From Glycomyces paridis (GTDB taxonomy: Bacteria > Actinomycetota > Actinomycetes > Mycobacteriales > Micromonosporaceae), in contig NZ_STGX01000002.1 of NCBI RefSeq assembly GCF_004912155.1, positions 186,968 to 250,967 on the forward strand: a stretch of DNA of 64,000 bases, written 5' to 3'. Below the pieces are notes generated by a model. It was not told the DNA's origin. It did no database searches and saw only the letters and a list, made by a program, of their open reading frames with translations. Position numbers and translations under genes: made by a program. Positions 1 through 8,264 of the stretch are shown piece after piece. The stretch's first letter is position 1, and each line of letters starts with the position of its first letter.

Positions 1-52
1 CGCCCGAACCGGGCGCGGCCCCGCCGCCGTGTTCGGCCTCGCGGCCGTTCGC

Positions 53-1744
53 TCAGACTTCCAACACGTGCGGCACGATCATCGGGCGGCGGCGGTAGGT
101 GTCGTTGACCCACTTGCCGACGGTGCGCCGCAGGATCTGCTGGAGCTGGTGGGGTTCGGTGACCCCGTCCTTGGCGGCGCGCTCGATCGCCTCGTTGATG
201 AGCGGCAGGACCCCGTCGAAGGCCTTGGGGTCCTCGGAGAAGCCGCGGGCCGAGACGGTGGGGCCGCCGACGACCTTGCCGTTCTCGGAGTCGATGACGA
301 CGGTGGCGGCGATGAAGCCGCCGTCGCCGAGGACGCGGCGCTCGTTGAGGACCGGCTCGCCGACGTCGCCGACGGAGAGGCCGTCGACGTAGACGAGGCT
401 GTTGGGGATGTGCCCGACGAGGCGGGCGCGGCCGTCGATGAGGTCGACGACGTCGCCGTTCTCGATGACGATGACCTGGTCGGCCGGGACGCCCGACTCG
501 ATGGCGAGCCGCGCGTGCGCCTGGAGGTGCCGCGCCTCGCCGTGGACGGGGATCATGTTGGAGGGCTTGACGACGTTGAGCACGTACAGCAGCTCGCCCG
601 CGGGGGCGTGGCCGGAGACGTGGACCTTGGCGACGTCCTTGTGGATGACGGTGGCGCCGGTGCGGGCCAGGCGGTTGATGACGCCGTAGACGGCGGTCTC
701 GTTGCCGGGCACGAGCGAGGAGGCGAGGATGACGGTGTCCTCGGGCTCGACGGCGATGTGCCGGTGGTCGCCGGAGGCCATGCGGCCCAGGGCGCTCATG
801 GGCTCGCCCTGGGAGCCGGTGGACATGTAGACGATCTCGTCGGCGGGCAGGCGCACCGCCTCGTCCATGCTCACCAGGAGGCCCTCGGGGACCTGCATGA
901 GGCCGAGGTCGCGGGCGATCGCCATGTTGCGGACCATGGAGCGGCCGACGAAGGCGACCTTGCGGCCGTGCGCGTGGGCGGCGTCCATGACCTGCTGGAC
1001 GCGGTGCACGTGGCTGGCGAAGGAGGCGACGATGATGCGGCCCTTGACGTCCTCGAAGAGCTTGTCGAGGACGGGGCCGATCTGGCGCTCGGAGGTGACG
1101 AAGCCGGGGATCTCGGCGTTCGTGGAGTCCGAGAGGAGCAGGTCGACGCCCTGGTCGCCGAGGCGCGCGAAGCCGGCGAGGTCGGTGATGCGCCCGTCGA
1201 GCGGGAGCTGGTCCATCTTGAAGTCGCCGGTGTGGAGCACCAGTCCGGCCTCGGTGCGCACGGCGACGGCCAGCGCGTCGGGGATGGAGTGGTTGACGGC
1301 GAGGAACTCCAGGCCGAACGGTCCGAGCTGGAGTGTCTCGTTCTCGGTGACGACGATGCCGGCGGGTTTGATGCGCCGTTCGCGGAGTTTGGCCTCGACG
1401 AGGGCGACGGAGAAGCGGGAGCCGACGACGGGGATGTCGTTCTTGTGCTCCAGGAGGAAGGGGATCGCTCCGATGTGGTCTTCGTGGCCGTGGGTGACGA
1501 CGATGGCCTCGATGTCGTCGAGGCGGTCGAGGATCGGCGTGAAGTCGGGGAGGATGAGGTCGACGCCGGGCTGGTCGACGTCGGGGAAGAGGACGCCGCA
1601 GTCGACGATGAGGAGGCGGCCCTCGTACTCGAAGAGGGTCATGTTGCGGCCGATGGCGCCGAGGCCGCCGAGCGGGATGACCCGCAGGGCGCCGTCGGGG
1701 AGGGCGCCGGGCGCGCCGAGGTTCTTGGGTCGGGTCAGGCCCAT
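53..1744 (-). CDS. rnj: Ribonuclease J (metallo-beta-lactamase/beta-CASP)
   Basis: A 563-residue RNase J, a zinc-dependent endo- and 5'-3' exoribonuclease of mRNA decay and rRNA processing in the cytosol. The metallo-beta-lactamase metal motif HGHEDH is at residues 85-90, followed by the beta-CASP region (SGHAPAGEL near residue 390) and a C-terminal domain. Length is normal for actinobacterial RNase J. The ATG at 1744 shares its A with the TGA of dapA upstream, so it is translationally coupled. The order thyX-dapA-rnj matches Mycobacterium. A longer reading into dapA is open on this frame but is a shadow of dapA. Confidence 0.96.
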   Translation of the reverse strand: MGLTRPKNLGAPGALPDGALRVIPLGGLGAIGRNMTLFEYEGRLLIVDCGVLFPDVDQPGVDLILPDFTPILDRLDDIEAIVVTHGHEDHIGAIPFLLEHKNDIPVVGSRFSVALVEAKLRERRIKPAGIVVTENETLQLGPFGLEFLAVNHSIPDALAVAVRTEAGLVLHTGDFKMDQLPLDGRITDLAGFARLGDQGVDLLLSDSTNAEIPGFVTSERQIGPVLDKLFEDVKGRIIVASFASHVHRVQQVMDAAHAHGRKVAFVGRSMVRNMAIARDLGLMQVPEGLLVSMDEAVRLPADEIVYMSTGSQGEPMSALGRMASGDHRHIAVEPEDTVILASSLVPGNETAVYGVINRLARTGATVIHKDVAKVHVSGHAPAGELLYVLNVVKPSNMIPVHGEARHLQAHARLAIESGVPADQVIVIENGDVVDLIDGRARLVGHIPNSLVYVDGLSVGDVGEPVLNERRVLGDGGFIAATVVIDSENGKVVGGPTVSARGFSEDPKAFDGVLPLINEAIERAAKDGVTEPHQLQQILRRTVGKWVNDTYRRRPMIVPHVLEV

Positions 1745-2634
1745 CAGGCCTCCTTCAGGTCGGCGATGCGGGCGGCGATGAGTTCGGCGAGGTCGGGTTC
1801 GGCCGGGAGGAGGGGGAGGCGGGGTGCTCCGGAGGGGAGGCCCTGGGAGGCGAGGCCGGATTTGACGGCGATGACGCCGGGGCCGCGGAAGATCGCGTCG
1901 GTGGCGGGGAGGATCGCGTCGCTGATCGCCTGTGCCTGGGCGGTGTCGCCGCGGTCGTAGGCGTCGAACATGGCGTTGATGTGGCGGCCGAGGAGGTGGG
2001 CGGTGACGGAGACGACGCCGATCTGGCCGGTGGCGTAGGCGGCGAGGTTGAGTTCGTCGACGCCGCAGTAGAAGGCGAGGCCGGTGGCGGCGCGGACGCG
2101 CTGGGCCTTGACGAGGTCGCCGGTGGCGTCCTTGACGGCGATGATGCGCTCGTGGGCGGCGAGGCGGGCGAAGGTGTCCTCGGCGATGCCGACGACCGAG
2201 CGCGGGGGGATGTCGTAGAGCATGACGGGCAGTTCGGTGGCGTCGGCGATGGTCTCGAAGTGGGCGGCGACGCCGGCCTGGGTGGGTTTGGAGTAGTAGG
2301 GGGTGACGAGGAGGAGGCCGTGGGCGCCGGCCTTGGCGGCGTTCTCGGCGAGGTGGACCGAGTGGCGGGTGTCGTAGGTGGAGGCGCCGGCGATGACGTG
2401 GGCGCGGTCGCCGACGGCGTCGAGGACGGTCTCGACGATCTGGGTCTTCTCGGCGTCGGTGGTGGTGGGGGATTCGCCGGTGGTGCCGTTGACGACGAGG
2501 CCTTCGACGCCTTGGTGGTCGACGAGGTGGCGGGCGAGGGCGGCGGTGCCGGGGACGTCGAGCTCCCCTGAGGGCGTGAACGGCGTGATCATGGCCGCGA
2601 GTGTTCGCCCGAAGGGGCGCGTTGCGTTGCGCAT
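1744..2634 (-). CDS. dapA: 4-hydroxy-tetrahydrodipicolinate synthase
   Basis: A 296-residue TIM-barrel lyase that condenses pyruvate with aspartate semialdehyde in the lysine/diaminopimelate pathway. Seen in the sequence are the GTTGE motif (near residue 50), the YDIPPRS segment with the catalytic Tyr (near 140) and the Schiff-base Lys in VKDATGD (near 170). It is the middle gene of thyX-dapA-rnj and its stop overlaps the rnj start by one base. dapB, for the next step, lies about 5 kb away in a separate block. Confidence 0.97.
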   Translation of the reverse strand: MRNATRPFGRTLAAMITPFTPSGELDVPGTAALARHLVDHQGVEGLVVNGTTGESPTTTDAEKTQIVETVLDAVGDRAHVIAGASTYDTRHSVHLAENAAKAGAHGLLLVTPYYSKPTQAGVAAHFETIADATELPVMLYDIPPRSVVGIAEDTFARLAAHERIIAVKDATGDLVKAQRVRAATGLAFYCGVDELNLAAYATGQIGVVSVTAHLLGRHINAMFDAYDRGDTAQAQAISDAILPATDAIFRGPGVIAVKSGLASQGLPSGAPRLPLLPAEPDLAELIAARIADLKEA

Positions 2635-2787
2635 GTGCTTTCACCAATGCTGATTCCGGCGGCCGGGCGGTGCGCGCGGCCGCACGCTTCGTATAACTGT
2701 CTCAAGTTTCGCCGCCGCGCCGCCGCGTTTCGGGCCGCGCGGTGGTGCGCGGCCGGGTGCGGGGCGGGGCGGTGGTGTGCCTGCGGC

Positions 2788-3540
2788 TCAGCCCTCGGTG
2801 ACGTAGGGGCTGGAGGCGACCTCGGTGCCGTCGTCGAGCTTCGCGATCTGGAAGTCGGCGAAGACGTTGGCGGCCTTCTCCTTGAGCTGCTTGAGGCATT
2901 CGACGGCCAGCGCCCGGATCTCGACGTCGGCGTGCTCGGAGGCGCGCATGGCGATGAAGTGGCGCCAGGCGCGGTAGTTGCCGGTCACGACGATGCGGGT
3001 CTCGGTGGCGTTGGGCAGTACCGATCGCGCCGCTTGGCGCGCCTGCTTTCGGCGCAGGGTCGGGTTGGCGACGTCGGCGAACTGCTTCTCGAGTCCTTCG
3101 AGGAGGTCGTTGTAGGCGCTCTGGGCGGCTTCGGCGGCGGCGAGGAAGCGTTCGTGGAGTTCGGGGTCGGCGGCGATCACTTCGGGCTCGACCATGTGCG
3201 CGTCGCGTTCGGGGACGTAGCGCTGGGAGAGCTGGGAGTAGGAGAAGTGTCGGTGGCGGATCAGCTCGTGGGTGAGGGAGCGGGAGATGCCGCTGAGGTA
3301 GAAGCTGACGGTGCCGTGTTCGAGGACGGAGAGGTGGCCGACCTGGAGGATGTGTTCGAGGTAGCCGGCGTTGGTGGCGGTCTTGGGGTTGGGCTTGGTC
3401 CAGGACTGGTAGCAGGCGCGGCCGGCGAATTCGGCGAGGGCTTGGCCGCCGTCGGCGTCGGTCTCCCAGGGGACGTCGGCCGGGGACTCGAAGTGCGTCC
3501 AGGCGATGAGTCGGACGTCCATCGGTACGATTTCGGGCAT
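2788..3540 (-). CDS. thyX: FAD-dependent thymidylate synthase ThyX
   Basis: A 250-residue flavin-dependent thymidylate synthase, which makes dTMP from dUMP with methylene-tetrahydrofolate and NADPH. The ThyX signature [14 protein letters not shown] (RHR-X7-S) is at about residues 95-108. The ATG at 3540 is preceded by a strong purine-rich ribosome site (GGGGGAGCGGGG), which favours it over the internal Met seven codons later. It heads the thyX-dapA-rnj block and is separated from dapA by about 150 bases. Confidence 0.96.
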   Translation of the reverse strand: MPEIVPMDVRLIAWTHFESPADVPWETDADGGQALAEFAGRACYQSWTKPNPKTATNAGYLEHILQVGHLSVLEHGTVSFYLSGISRSLTHELIRHRHFSYSQLSQRYVPERDAHMVEPEVIAADPELHERFLAAAEAAQSAYNDLLEGLEKQFADVANPTLRRKQARQAARSVLPNATETRIVVTGNYRAWRHFIAMRASEHADVEIRALAVECLKQLKEKAANVFADFQIAKLDDGTEVASSPYVTEG

Positions 3541-3719
3541 CCCCGCTCCCCCTCGTTCGTGTTCGGGCCTGTTATTGCTGGTTCTCGACTACCTGAGGGT
3601 ACTCGTGGGCGGAGTGTGGTCCGGCACGCGCCCGGTCCCGGGCGGCGGTTCGGGTGTGTCGTGTGTGGCCGGGCGGGTCGGGCGTCCGTGTTGCGTGCGG
3701 TCTGGATCCAGCACGCCGC

Positions 3720-3758
3720 TTGACAGACGTCAGAAATGATGTCATGATGGTGTCATGA
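3720..3758 (+). promoter_or_regulatory. Promoter with tandem 11-bp operator-like repeats, leaderless start
   Basis: TTGACA at 3720-3725 and CATGAT at 3743-3748 are separated by 17 bases. The predicted transcription start falls on the ATG at 3755, and no ribosome site precedes it, so the transcript is probably leaderless. Two abutting direct repeats, TGATGTCATGA (3737-3747) and TGGTGTCATGA (3748-3758), cover the -10 and the start codon. A further TGAC-N4-GTCA palindrome lies at 3721-3732. This layout suits autorepression by the ribbon-helix-helix protein encoded immediately downstream; that role is inferred. Confidence 0.55.
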
Positions 3759-4249
3759 ACTTGACGCCGTATATCGAATCGCTCCGCCGGAGCCTCACCG
3801 CCGCCGCCGCGCCCGGCGGGGAGGACGCCGCGCGGACCGCTGCACTGCTGTCCGAGGCTCTCGACGCGGGGGCTCGCCTGGCGCTCATGGAGGCCCTCTC
3901 GGAGGCCGCCGCCGAGATCACGGCCGGGCTCGACCAGGCCGGTTCCTCGGCGTCGGTCGACCTGCGCGTGCGCGGCAGGGAGGTGGACCTGCGGGTCAGC
4001 GGCGGCGAGACCGCCGAGACCGCGCCGCCGCCGGCCCCGCCGGTGGACGACGACGTCGCCCGCATCACGCTGCGCCTGCCCGAGTCGCTGAAGGAGGACG
4101 TCGAGAAGGCGGCCTCCGCCGACGGCGCCTCGGTCAACGCCTGGCTGGTCCGCGCCATCAACAACGCCGTGCACGCCTCGCGCACGTCCGGCCCTTCGGG
4201 CGGCGGCGCGAAGTACAGCCAGCGCATCACCGGCTACGCCAGGGCTTAG
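3755..4249 (+). CDS. Ribbon-helix-helix (HicB-like) DNA-binding protein
   Basis: A 164-residue protein with a C-terminal ribbon-helix-helix domain at about residues 98-142 (strand RITLRLPE, then two helices with SVNAWLVRAI). This resembles the DNA-binding end of HicB-type antitoxins. The N-terminal 75 residues are helical and Ala-rich, followed by a Pro-rich linker. No HicA toxin gene is adjacent. The next gene, 12 bases on, encodes a DUF4097 repeat protein, a pairing often seen in actinomycetes, so this is more likely a regulator of that gene than an antitoxin. The start has no ribosome site. Confidence 0.85.
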   Translation: MNLTPYIESLRRSLTAAAAPGGEDAARTAALLSEALDAGARLALMEALSEAAAEITAGLDQAGSSASVDLRVRGREVDLRVSGGETAETAPPPAPPVDDDVARITLRLPESLKEDVEKAASADGASVNAWLVRAINNAVHASRTSGPSGGGAKYSQRITGYARA

Positions 4250-4261
4250 GGAGCTCCACTG

Positions 4262-5083
4262 ATGAACGAGTACACCGAATTCACCCACGACGGGCCCGTC
4301 ACGGCGGCGCTCACGCTCGCCGACGGCTCGGTCACCGTGACCGCCCACGAGGCGAAGACGGTGCTGGTGGAGATCAAGCCCGCGCAGCGGCGCTCCGAGG
4401 GCGACGGCGACGCCGCCGACCTGGCGCGCGTCGAGTTCGAGAACGGGCACCTGCGCGTCCTGGCCCCCGACAAGCCCGCGAACTGGTTCTTCCGCAAGGA
4501 GATCGGCGTGCACCTGTCGGTGAAGGTCCCGGTCGGCTCCGAGATCTCGGTGAAGACGACCTCGGCGCCGATCAGCCTGCACGGGCGCCTGGGCGCGGTC
4601 TCGATCAACACCGTCGCCGGCTCGGCGACCGTCGAGAGCGCCCTGAGCGTCAAGGCGAACACCGTCTCGGGCTCCATCAGCGTCATCGACGCGACCGAGG
4701 ACTTCCGGGCGAACACCGCCTCGGGCCAGGTCAAGGCCGACCACGTCGGCGGGGACTTCTCCGCGAAGACCGTGGCCGGGTCGATCTCGGCCGAGCGCGT
4801 CGACGCCTCCGCGAACGTCAACACGCTCTCGGGCGGCATCGAGCTGGCCGCGCTCAAGTCCGGTTCGGTCAAGGCCAACACCGTCTCGGGGCGCATCACC
4901 ATCGGGGTCGTGCCCGGCACCGACGTGTGGGTCGACCTCGACGCCAAGGCCGGGACCGTGACCTCCGAGCTCGCCACCGGCGACACCTCCCCGGCGCCCG
5001 CCGGGGGCGGCACGAGCCTGGAGGTGCGGGCCCGCTCGGTCTCGGGCGACATCTACCTGCACCGCGCCAGCGCGTTCGCATAG
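4262..5083 (+). CDS. DUF4097 beta-strand repeat protein
   Basis: A 273-residue protein of the DUF4097 (putative adhesin/beta-helix) family. From about residue 95 it shows repeated units of roughly 18-20 residues built on the pattern 'V-x-A-N-T-V-S-G-S-I' (for example VKANTVSGSISV, FRANTASGQVKA, VNTLSGGIEL, VKANTVSGRITI), which would stack as a beta-solenoid. There is no signal peptide or membrane segment, so it appears cytosolic. It is very probably co-transcribed with the ribbon-helix-helix gene 12 bases upstream. Its function is unknown. Confidence 0.88.
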   Translation: MNEYTEFTHDGPVTAALTLADGSVTVTAHEAKTVLVEIKPAQRRSEGDGDAADLARVEFENGHLRVLAPDKPANWFFRKEIGVHLSVKVPVGSEISVKTTSAPISLHGRLGAVSINTVAGSATVESALSVKANTVSGSISVIDATEDFRANTASGQVKADHVGGDFSAKTVAGSISAERVDASANVNTLSGGIELAALKSGSVKANTVSGRITIGVVPGTDVWVDLDAKAGTVTSELATGDTSPAPAGGGTSLEVRARSVSGDIYLHRASAFA

Positions 5084-5106
5084 AGCTGCATTCAACACCC
5101 ACCGAA

Positions 5107-5158
5107 GCCCGGCCGCCCCGGGCGGGACCCGCGAGGTCCCGGACCGGGGCGGCCGGGC
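5107..5158. terminator. Bidirectional hairpin terminator
   Basis: A perfect 15-bp inverted repeat (5107-5121 with 5144-5158) lies between the convergent DUF4097 and DUF2752 genes. The stem is G/C only and has no T-tract, typical of terminators in high-GC genomes. Confidence 0.7.
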
Positions 5159-5166
5159 CTCCGCGT

Positions 5167-5673
5167 TCAGACGTAGAAGAACGTGAACGGCGGCCACGGG
5201 AGGTTCCGCGCCACGGTGAAGGCCGCCCAGACGATGAGGAAGCCGGTGAGGGCGCCGGGGGTGAGGTGGAAGACCGGCAGGCGCCAGGTGCGCCGCGCGA
5301 CCAGGCGCGGCAGGGCCCAGGCGACGAACATCCAGACGAGGAACGGGGCGGCGAAGACGGCCATGAGGTGGTGGCGGGCCGCTTCGGGGAGGTTCAGGGT
5401 CGCCAGGTAGTAGAACGCGCGCGTGCCGCCGCAGCCGGGGCAGTCGAAGCCGGTGGTGAGCTTGAACAGGCACGTGGAGGGCCCGGTGTTGTCGGTCGGG
5501 TCCGTGGCGACGACGCCCGCGGCCGCTCCCGCGACGCACACGAGGATGCCGACCGGCGCGACCCAGGGGCGCGCGAAGAGGGCGCCGATCCACCGCCGGA
5601 CGGCGTCGCCGCGGCGCGGCTCCGGGGCCGGGCCGCGGGCCGCGTCCAGGCCCGCCTCATCGACTGCGCACAC
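5167..5673 (-). CDS. DUF2752 membrane protein
   Basis: A 168-residue membrane protein with the DUF2752 hallmark CPGCGGTRA at about residues 78-86. There are about four hydrophobic segments (near 40-55, 80-95, 105-125 and 140-160). The Cys pair could bind metal or undergo redox chemistry, but no function is established for the family. It is monocistronic and convergent with the DUF4097 gene. An ATG at 5673 is used. Confidence 0.85.
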   Translation of the reverse strand: MCAVDEAGLDAARGPAPEPRRGDAVRRWIGALFARPWVAPVGILVCVAGAAAGVVATDPTDNTGPSTCLFKLTTGFDCPGCGGTRAFYYLATLNLPEAARHHLMAVFAAPFLVWMFVAWALPRLVARRTWRLPVFHLTPGALTGFLIVWAAFTVARNLPWPPFTFFYV

Positions 5674-5788
5674 GTCGCCTCCTCGCCTTCAGGGTAGCGG
5701 GCCCGCGCCCCCGCGCCGGGCCCGAGGCCCGGCCCGGCGAACCGGCGAATTCACCGGTTCGCGCCGTTCGGGAGCTTAGGCTCGGTTC

Positions 5789-6499
5789 ATGCTCGGTCTC
5801 ACCGTTTCCGGCCGCCCGGCCCCGCGCGCCCTCCGCCGCGCCCTCGTCGCCGCCTGCGCGCTCGGCCTGCTGTTCACCGCCTCCGGGTGCCTCCGGCTCG
5901 ACCTGGGCCTGGAGGTGCGGCCCGACGACACCGTCGGCGGGACCTTCACCGCGGCCTGGAACGAGGAGTTCCTGGAGGACTCGGCGGACCTCGGCGTCGA
6001 CCGCGCGCAGCTCGACGCGTTCCTGGACGCCCTCCTCGACGGCGTCCCCGGCACCGAGCGCACCCCCTACCGCGAGGACGGCTTCGTCGGCCAGACCGGG
6101 ACCTTCACCGACCGCCCGCTCGCCGAGTTCGCCGACTTCGGCGGCGACGAATGGGGCTACCTGCGCATCGACCACACCGGGCGCCAGTACGACCTGGAGG
6201 GCTACTGGGACCTGCGCGCCGCCGGGTTCCTCGACCCCGGCACCTTCGAGGACGCCCAGATCCGCATCAGCGTCAACTTCCCGGCCTCGGTCACCGAGCA
6301 CAACGGCGAACTCGACGGGCGCACCGTCACGTGGGAGATGCGCCCCGGCGACGAGTACGAGCTCCACGCCACCGCCGTCGCCAACAACGGCTGGGCGTTC
6401 CTCGCCGCGGGCGTCGCCTTCCTCGTCGTGGTCGTGGCGCTGCTGTGGCTGTGGCAGTGGCGGGCCCTGCGCCGCCACTCCGTGGGGGCCTCCGCGTAG
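5789..6499 (+). CDS. LppM-type lipoprotein with C-terminal membrane anchor
   Basis: A 236-residue exported protein. The signal peptide ends in a lipobox with Cys at residue 34 (LLFTASGC). The following domain (LRLDLGLEVRPDDTVGG) resembles the mycobacterial LppM/DUF3153 fold, and a C-terminal transmembrane helix lies at about residues 202-224. LppM in Mycobacterium tuberculosis is an envelope protein implicated in host interaction; the role here is unknown. The ATG at 5789 has no ribosome site but sits six bases after a -10-like TAGGCT (5777-5782), so the transcript is probably leaderless. Confidence 0.85.
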   Translation: MLGLTVSGRPAPRALRRALVAACALGLLFTASGCLRLDLGLEVRPDDTVGGTFTAAWNEEFLEDSADLGVDRAQLDAFLDALLDGVPGTERTPYREDGFVGQTGTFTDRPLAEFADFGGDEWGYLRIDHTGRQYDLEGYWDLRAAGFLDPGTFEDAQIRISVNFPASVTEHNGELDGRTVTWEMRPGDEYELHATAVANNGWAFLAAGVAFLVVVVALLWLWQWRALRRHSVGASA

Positions 6500-6597
6500 G
6501 CGGTTACCTCGCGCACAAACCGTGGGCGGCGCCGGTGAGGCCCGTATCCTGGTGAGTCGGCCGGCGTAACGGATCGATAACACCGGGGGGAGGACCG

Positions 6598-7482
6598 TTG
6601 CCGCAGTACCGCTCCAAGAGCAAGGGCGACAAGCCCGACTCCGGACTCGAGCTCAGCGTCGGGCAGGTCCTCGCCGCCGCCGGGGCCACCGTCATCGGCG
6701 CCGTCCTCGCGAAACTCCTCAACCTGTGGGGCACCGTCGCCGGGACCGCGATCCTCAGCGTGTGCTCCTCCATCGGCGCCGTCCTCATCCTGCGCGCCAT
6801 GCGCAGCACCGGCGACCGGATCAAATCGCAGATCGCGGCCATGTCCCCCACCGCCCGCGGCGACGCCGCGGTCACGGTGGAAGTCGACGCCGAACGGACC
6901 GTGGTCCTCGGCCCCGACGGGACCCCCGCGGCCGCCTCGGAGACCGTCGTCGTCACCGCCACCGCCGAGGTCCCCGAGACCGAGATCCTCCCGGCCGCAG
7001 GCGCCACGGGCGACACCGTGGAGATGGACGTCCCCGACCTCGAACCCGAAGGGCACGTCACGAAGGTCCAGTCGCGCAAGCGGACCCTCCTGGCCGTCCT
7101 CGTCTCCAGCGTCCTCGTCTTCTCGCTCACCATCACCGTGCTCTTCCTCATCGGCGCGCTCACCGGCGACGGCACCCGGTTCATCCACGACGGCGGCGAC
7201 ACCCAGACCACCGTCATCGTCCAGACCCCCGACGAGACGGCGACCGAGCCCTCCGAGACCGCGACCGAGACGCCGAGCGAGACCGCCTCGCCCGAGGCGA
7301 CCGCGAGCGAGGACCCCGGCGGGGGCACCGGGGAGACGGCCACCGAGGAACCCGGCGAGACCGCCACGACGCCGTCCCAGACGCCCTCCACCGAGCAGGG
7401 CGCGACCGACCCGACCCCGAGCACCAGCCCCGAGGCCGCCGAGGAGGAGGCGCTCACCGAGGCGCCCACCACCGAGGAGTAG
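6598..7482 (+). CDS. Membrane protein with Thr/Glu-rich extracytoplasmic tail
   Basis: A 294-residue protein of unrecognised family. Two hydrophobic segments lie at about 22-65, a third at about 163-190, and the last 95 residues are a low-complexity tail of T/E/P/S blocks (such as ATEPSETATETPSE), probably cell-wall spanning. The start is TTG at 6598, chosen because GGGGGGAGG stands seven bases upstream and the hydrophobic N-terminus begins shortly after. It is a single-gene unit followed by a hairpin shared with dapB. Function unknown. Confidence 0.8.
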   Translation: MPQYRSKSKGDKPDSGLELSVGQVLAAAGATVIGAVLAKLLNLWGTVAGTAILSVCSSIGAVLILRAMRSTGDRIKSQIAAMSPTARGDAAVTVEVDAERTVVLGPDGTPAAASETVVVTATAEVPETEILPAAGATGDTVEMDVPDLEPEGHVTKVQSRKRTLLAVLVSSVLVFSLTITVLFLIGALTGDGTRFIHDGGDTQTTVIVQTPDETATEPSETATETPSETASPEATASEDPGGGTGETATEEPGETATTPSQTPSTEQGATDPTPSTSPEAAEEEALTEAPTTEE

Positions 7483-7486
7483 ACGA

Positions 7487-7515
7487 AGCGCCCGCGACCT
7501 GAGGCCGCGGGCGCT
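7487..7515. terminator. Bidirectional hairpin terminator
   Basis: A 10-bp perfect stem (7487-7496 with 7506-7515) with a 9-base loop lies between the convergent 6598-7482 gene and dapB. Confidence 0.65.
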
Positions 7516-7529
7516 GCAACGTCGAAGCG

Positions 7530-8264
7530 TCAGTCCAGCAGGTCGTCGATGCCCACGGTCAGACCCGGGCGGCCCGCCACCGCGCGCACCGCCAGCAGCA
7601 CCCCCGGCATGAACGAGGCCCGGTCGAGCGAGTCGTGGCTGATCGCGAACCGCTCGCCGGGGCCGCCGAAGCGCACCTCCTGGCTCGCCACGTACCCGGC
7701 CGAGCGGATCGCGTGGACGCGCACCCCGTCGACGTCGGCGCCGCGCGAGCCCTGCGGGTCGGTCTCGGTCGCGTCCGGCATCCCGTCCAGGCCCGCCTCC
7801 GCGCGGGCCGCGGCGATGAGCCGGGCCGTGTGCACCGCGGTCCCCGACGGCGCGTCGATCTTGCGCGGGTGGTGCGCCTCGATGACCTCCGCGGAGTCGA
7901 AGTGCTTCGCGGCCCTGGCCGCGAACTGCATGAGCAGCACCGCGCCGATGCCGAAGTTCGGGGCGATCACCGAACCGACCTCCGGGTCGGCCGCGAGGAT
8001 CTCGCGCGCCGCCTCCAGGCGCGGCGCGTCGAAGCCCGAGACGCCCACGACCGTGTGGATGCCCCGCTCGACGCACCAGGCCAGGTTCGCCATGACCGCC
8101 CCCGGCAGCGTGAAGTCCACGACCACGTCGCAGCCGGCGACCTTCTCCAGGGACTCGTCGCGGTCCACCGTCGCCGCCAGCGCCATGTCGTCGGCGGCGT
8201 CGACCGCCTCGCACACCGCGCGGCCCATACGGCCGTGCGCGCCCAGCACGCCCACTTCGATCAT
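7530..8264 (-). CDS. dapB: 4-hydroxy-tetrahydrodipicolinate reductase
   Basis: A 244-residue NAD(P)H-dependent reductase, the step after DapA in diaminopimelate and lysine synthesis. The N-terminal nucleotide-binding motif is GAHGRMGR (about 8-15), and the catalytic/substrate motif EAHHPRKIDAPSGTA is in the middle. The ATG at 8264 overlaps the TGA of the upstream M16 protease gene by four bases (ATGA), indicating coupling in the pnp-protease-dapB operon. Confidence 0.97.
   Translation of the reverse strand: MIEVGVLGAHGRMGRAVCEAVDAADDMALAATVDRDESLEKVAGCDVVVDFTLPGAVMANLAWCVERGIHTVVGVSGFDAPRLEAAREILAADPEVGSVIAPNFGIGAVLLMQFAARAAKHFDSAEVIEAHHPRKIDAPSGTAVHTARLIAAARAEAGLDGMPDATETDPQGSRGADVDGVRVHAIRSAGYVASQEVRFGGPGERFAISHDSLDRASFMPGVLLAVRAVAGRPGLTVGIDDLLD

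Noticed and set aside
29-1960. Long plus-strand open frame of 643 codons opposite rnj and dapA
   Set aside because: It is Asp/Gly/Val-rich antisense sequence over two well-identified genes; an artefact of high GC.
1745-2647. N-terminal extension of rnj into dapA
   Set aside because: The extension is Arg/His/Pro-rich shadow translation of dapA; RNase J homology starts at the ATG at 1744.
3755-4249. HicAB-type toxin-antitoxin system
   Set aside because: Only the HicB-like ribbon-helix-helix part is present; the adjacent gene is DUF4097, not a HicA toxin.
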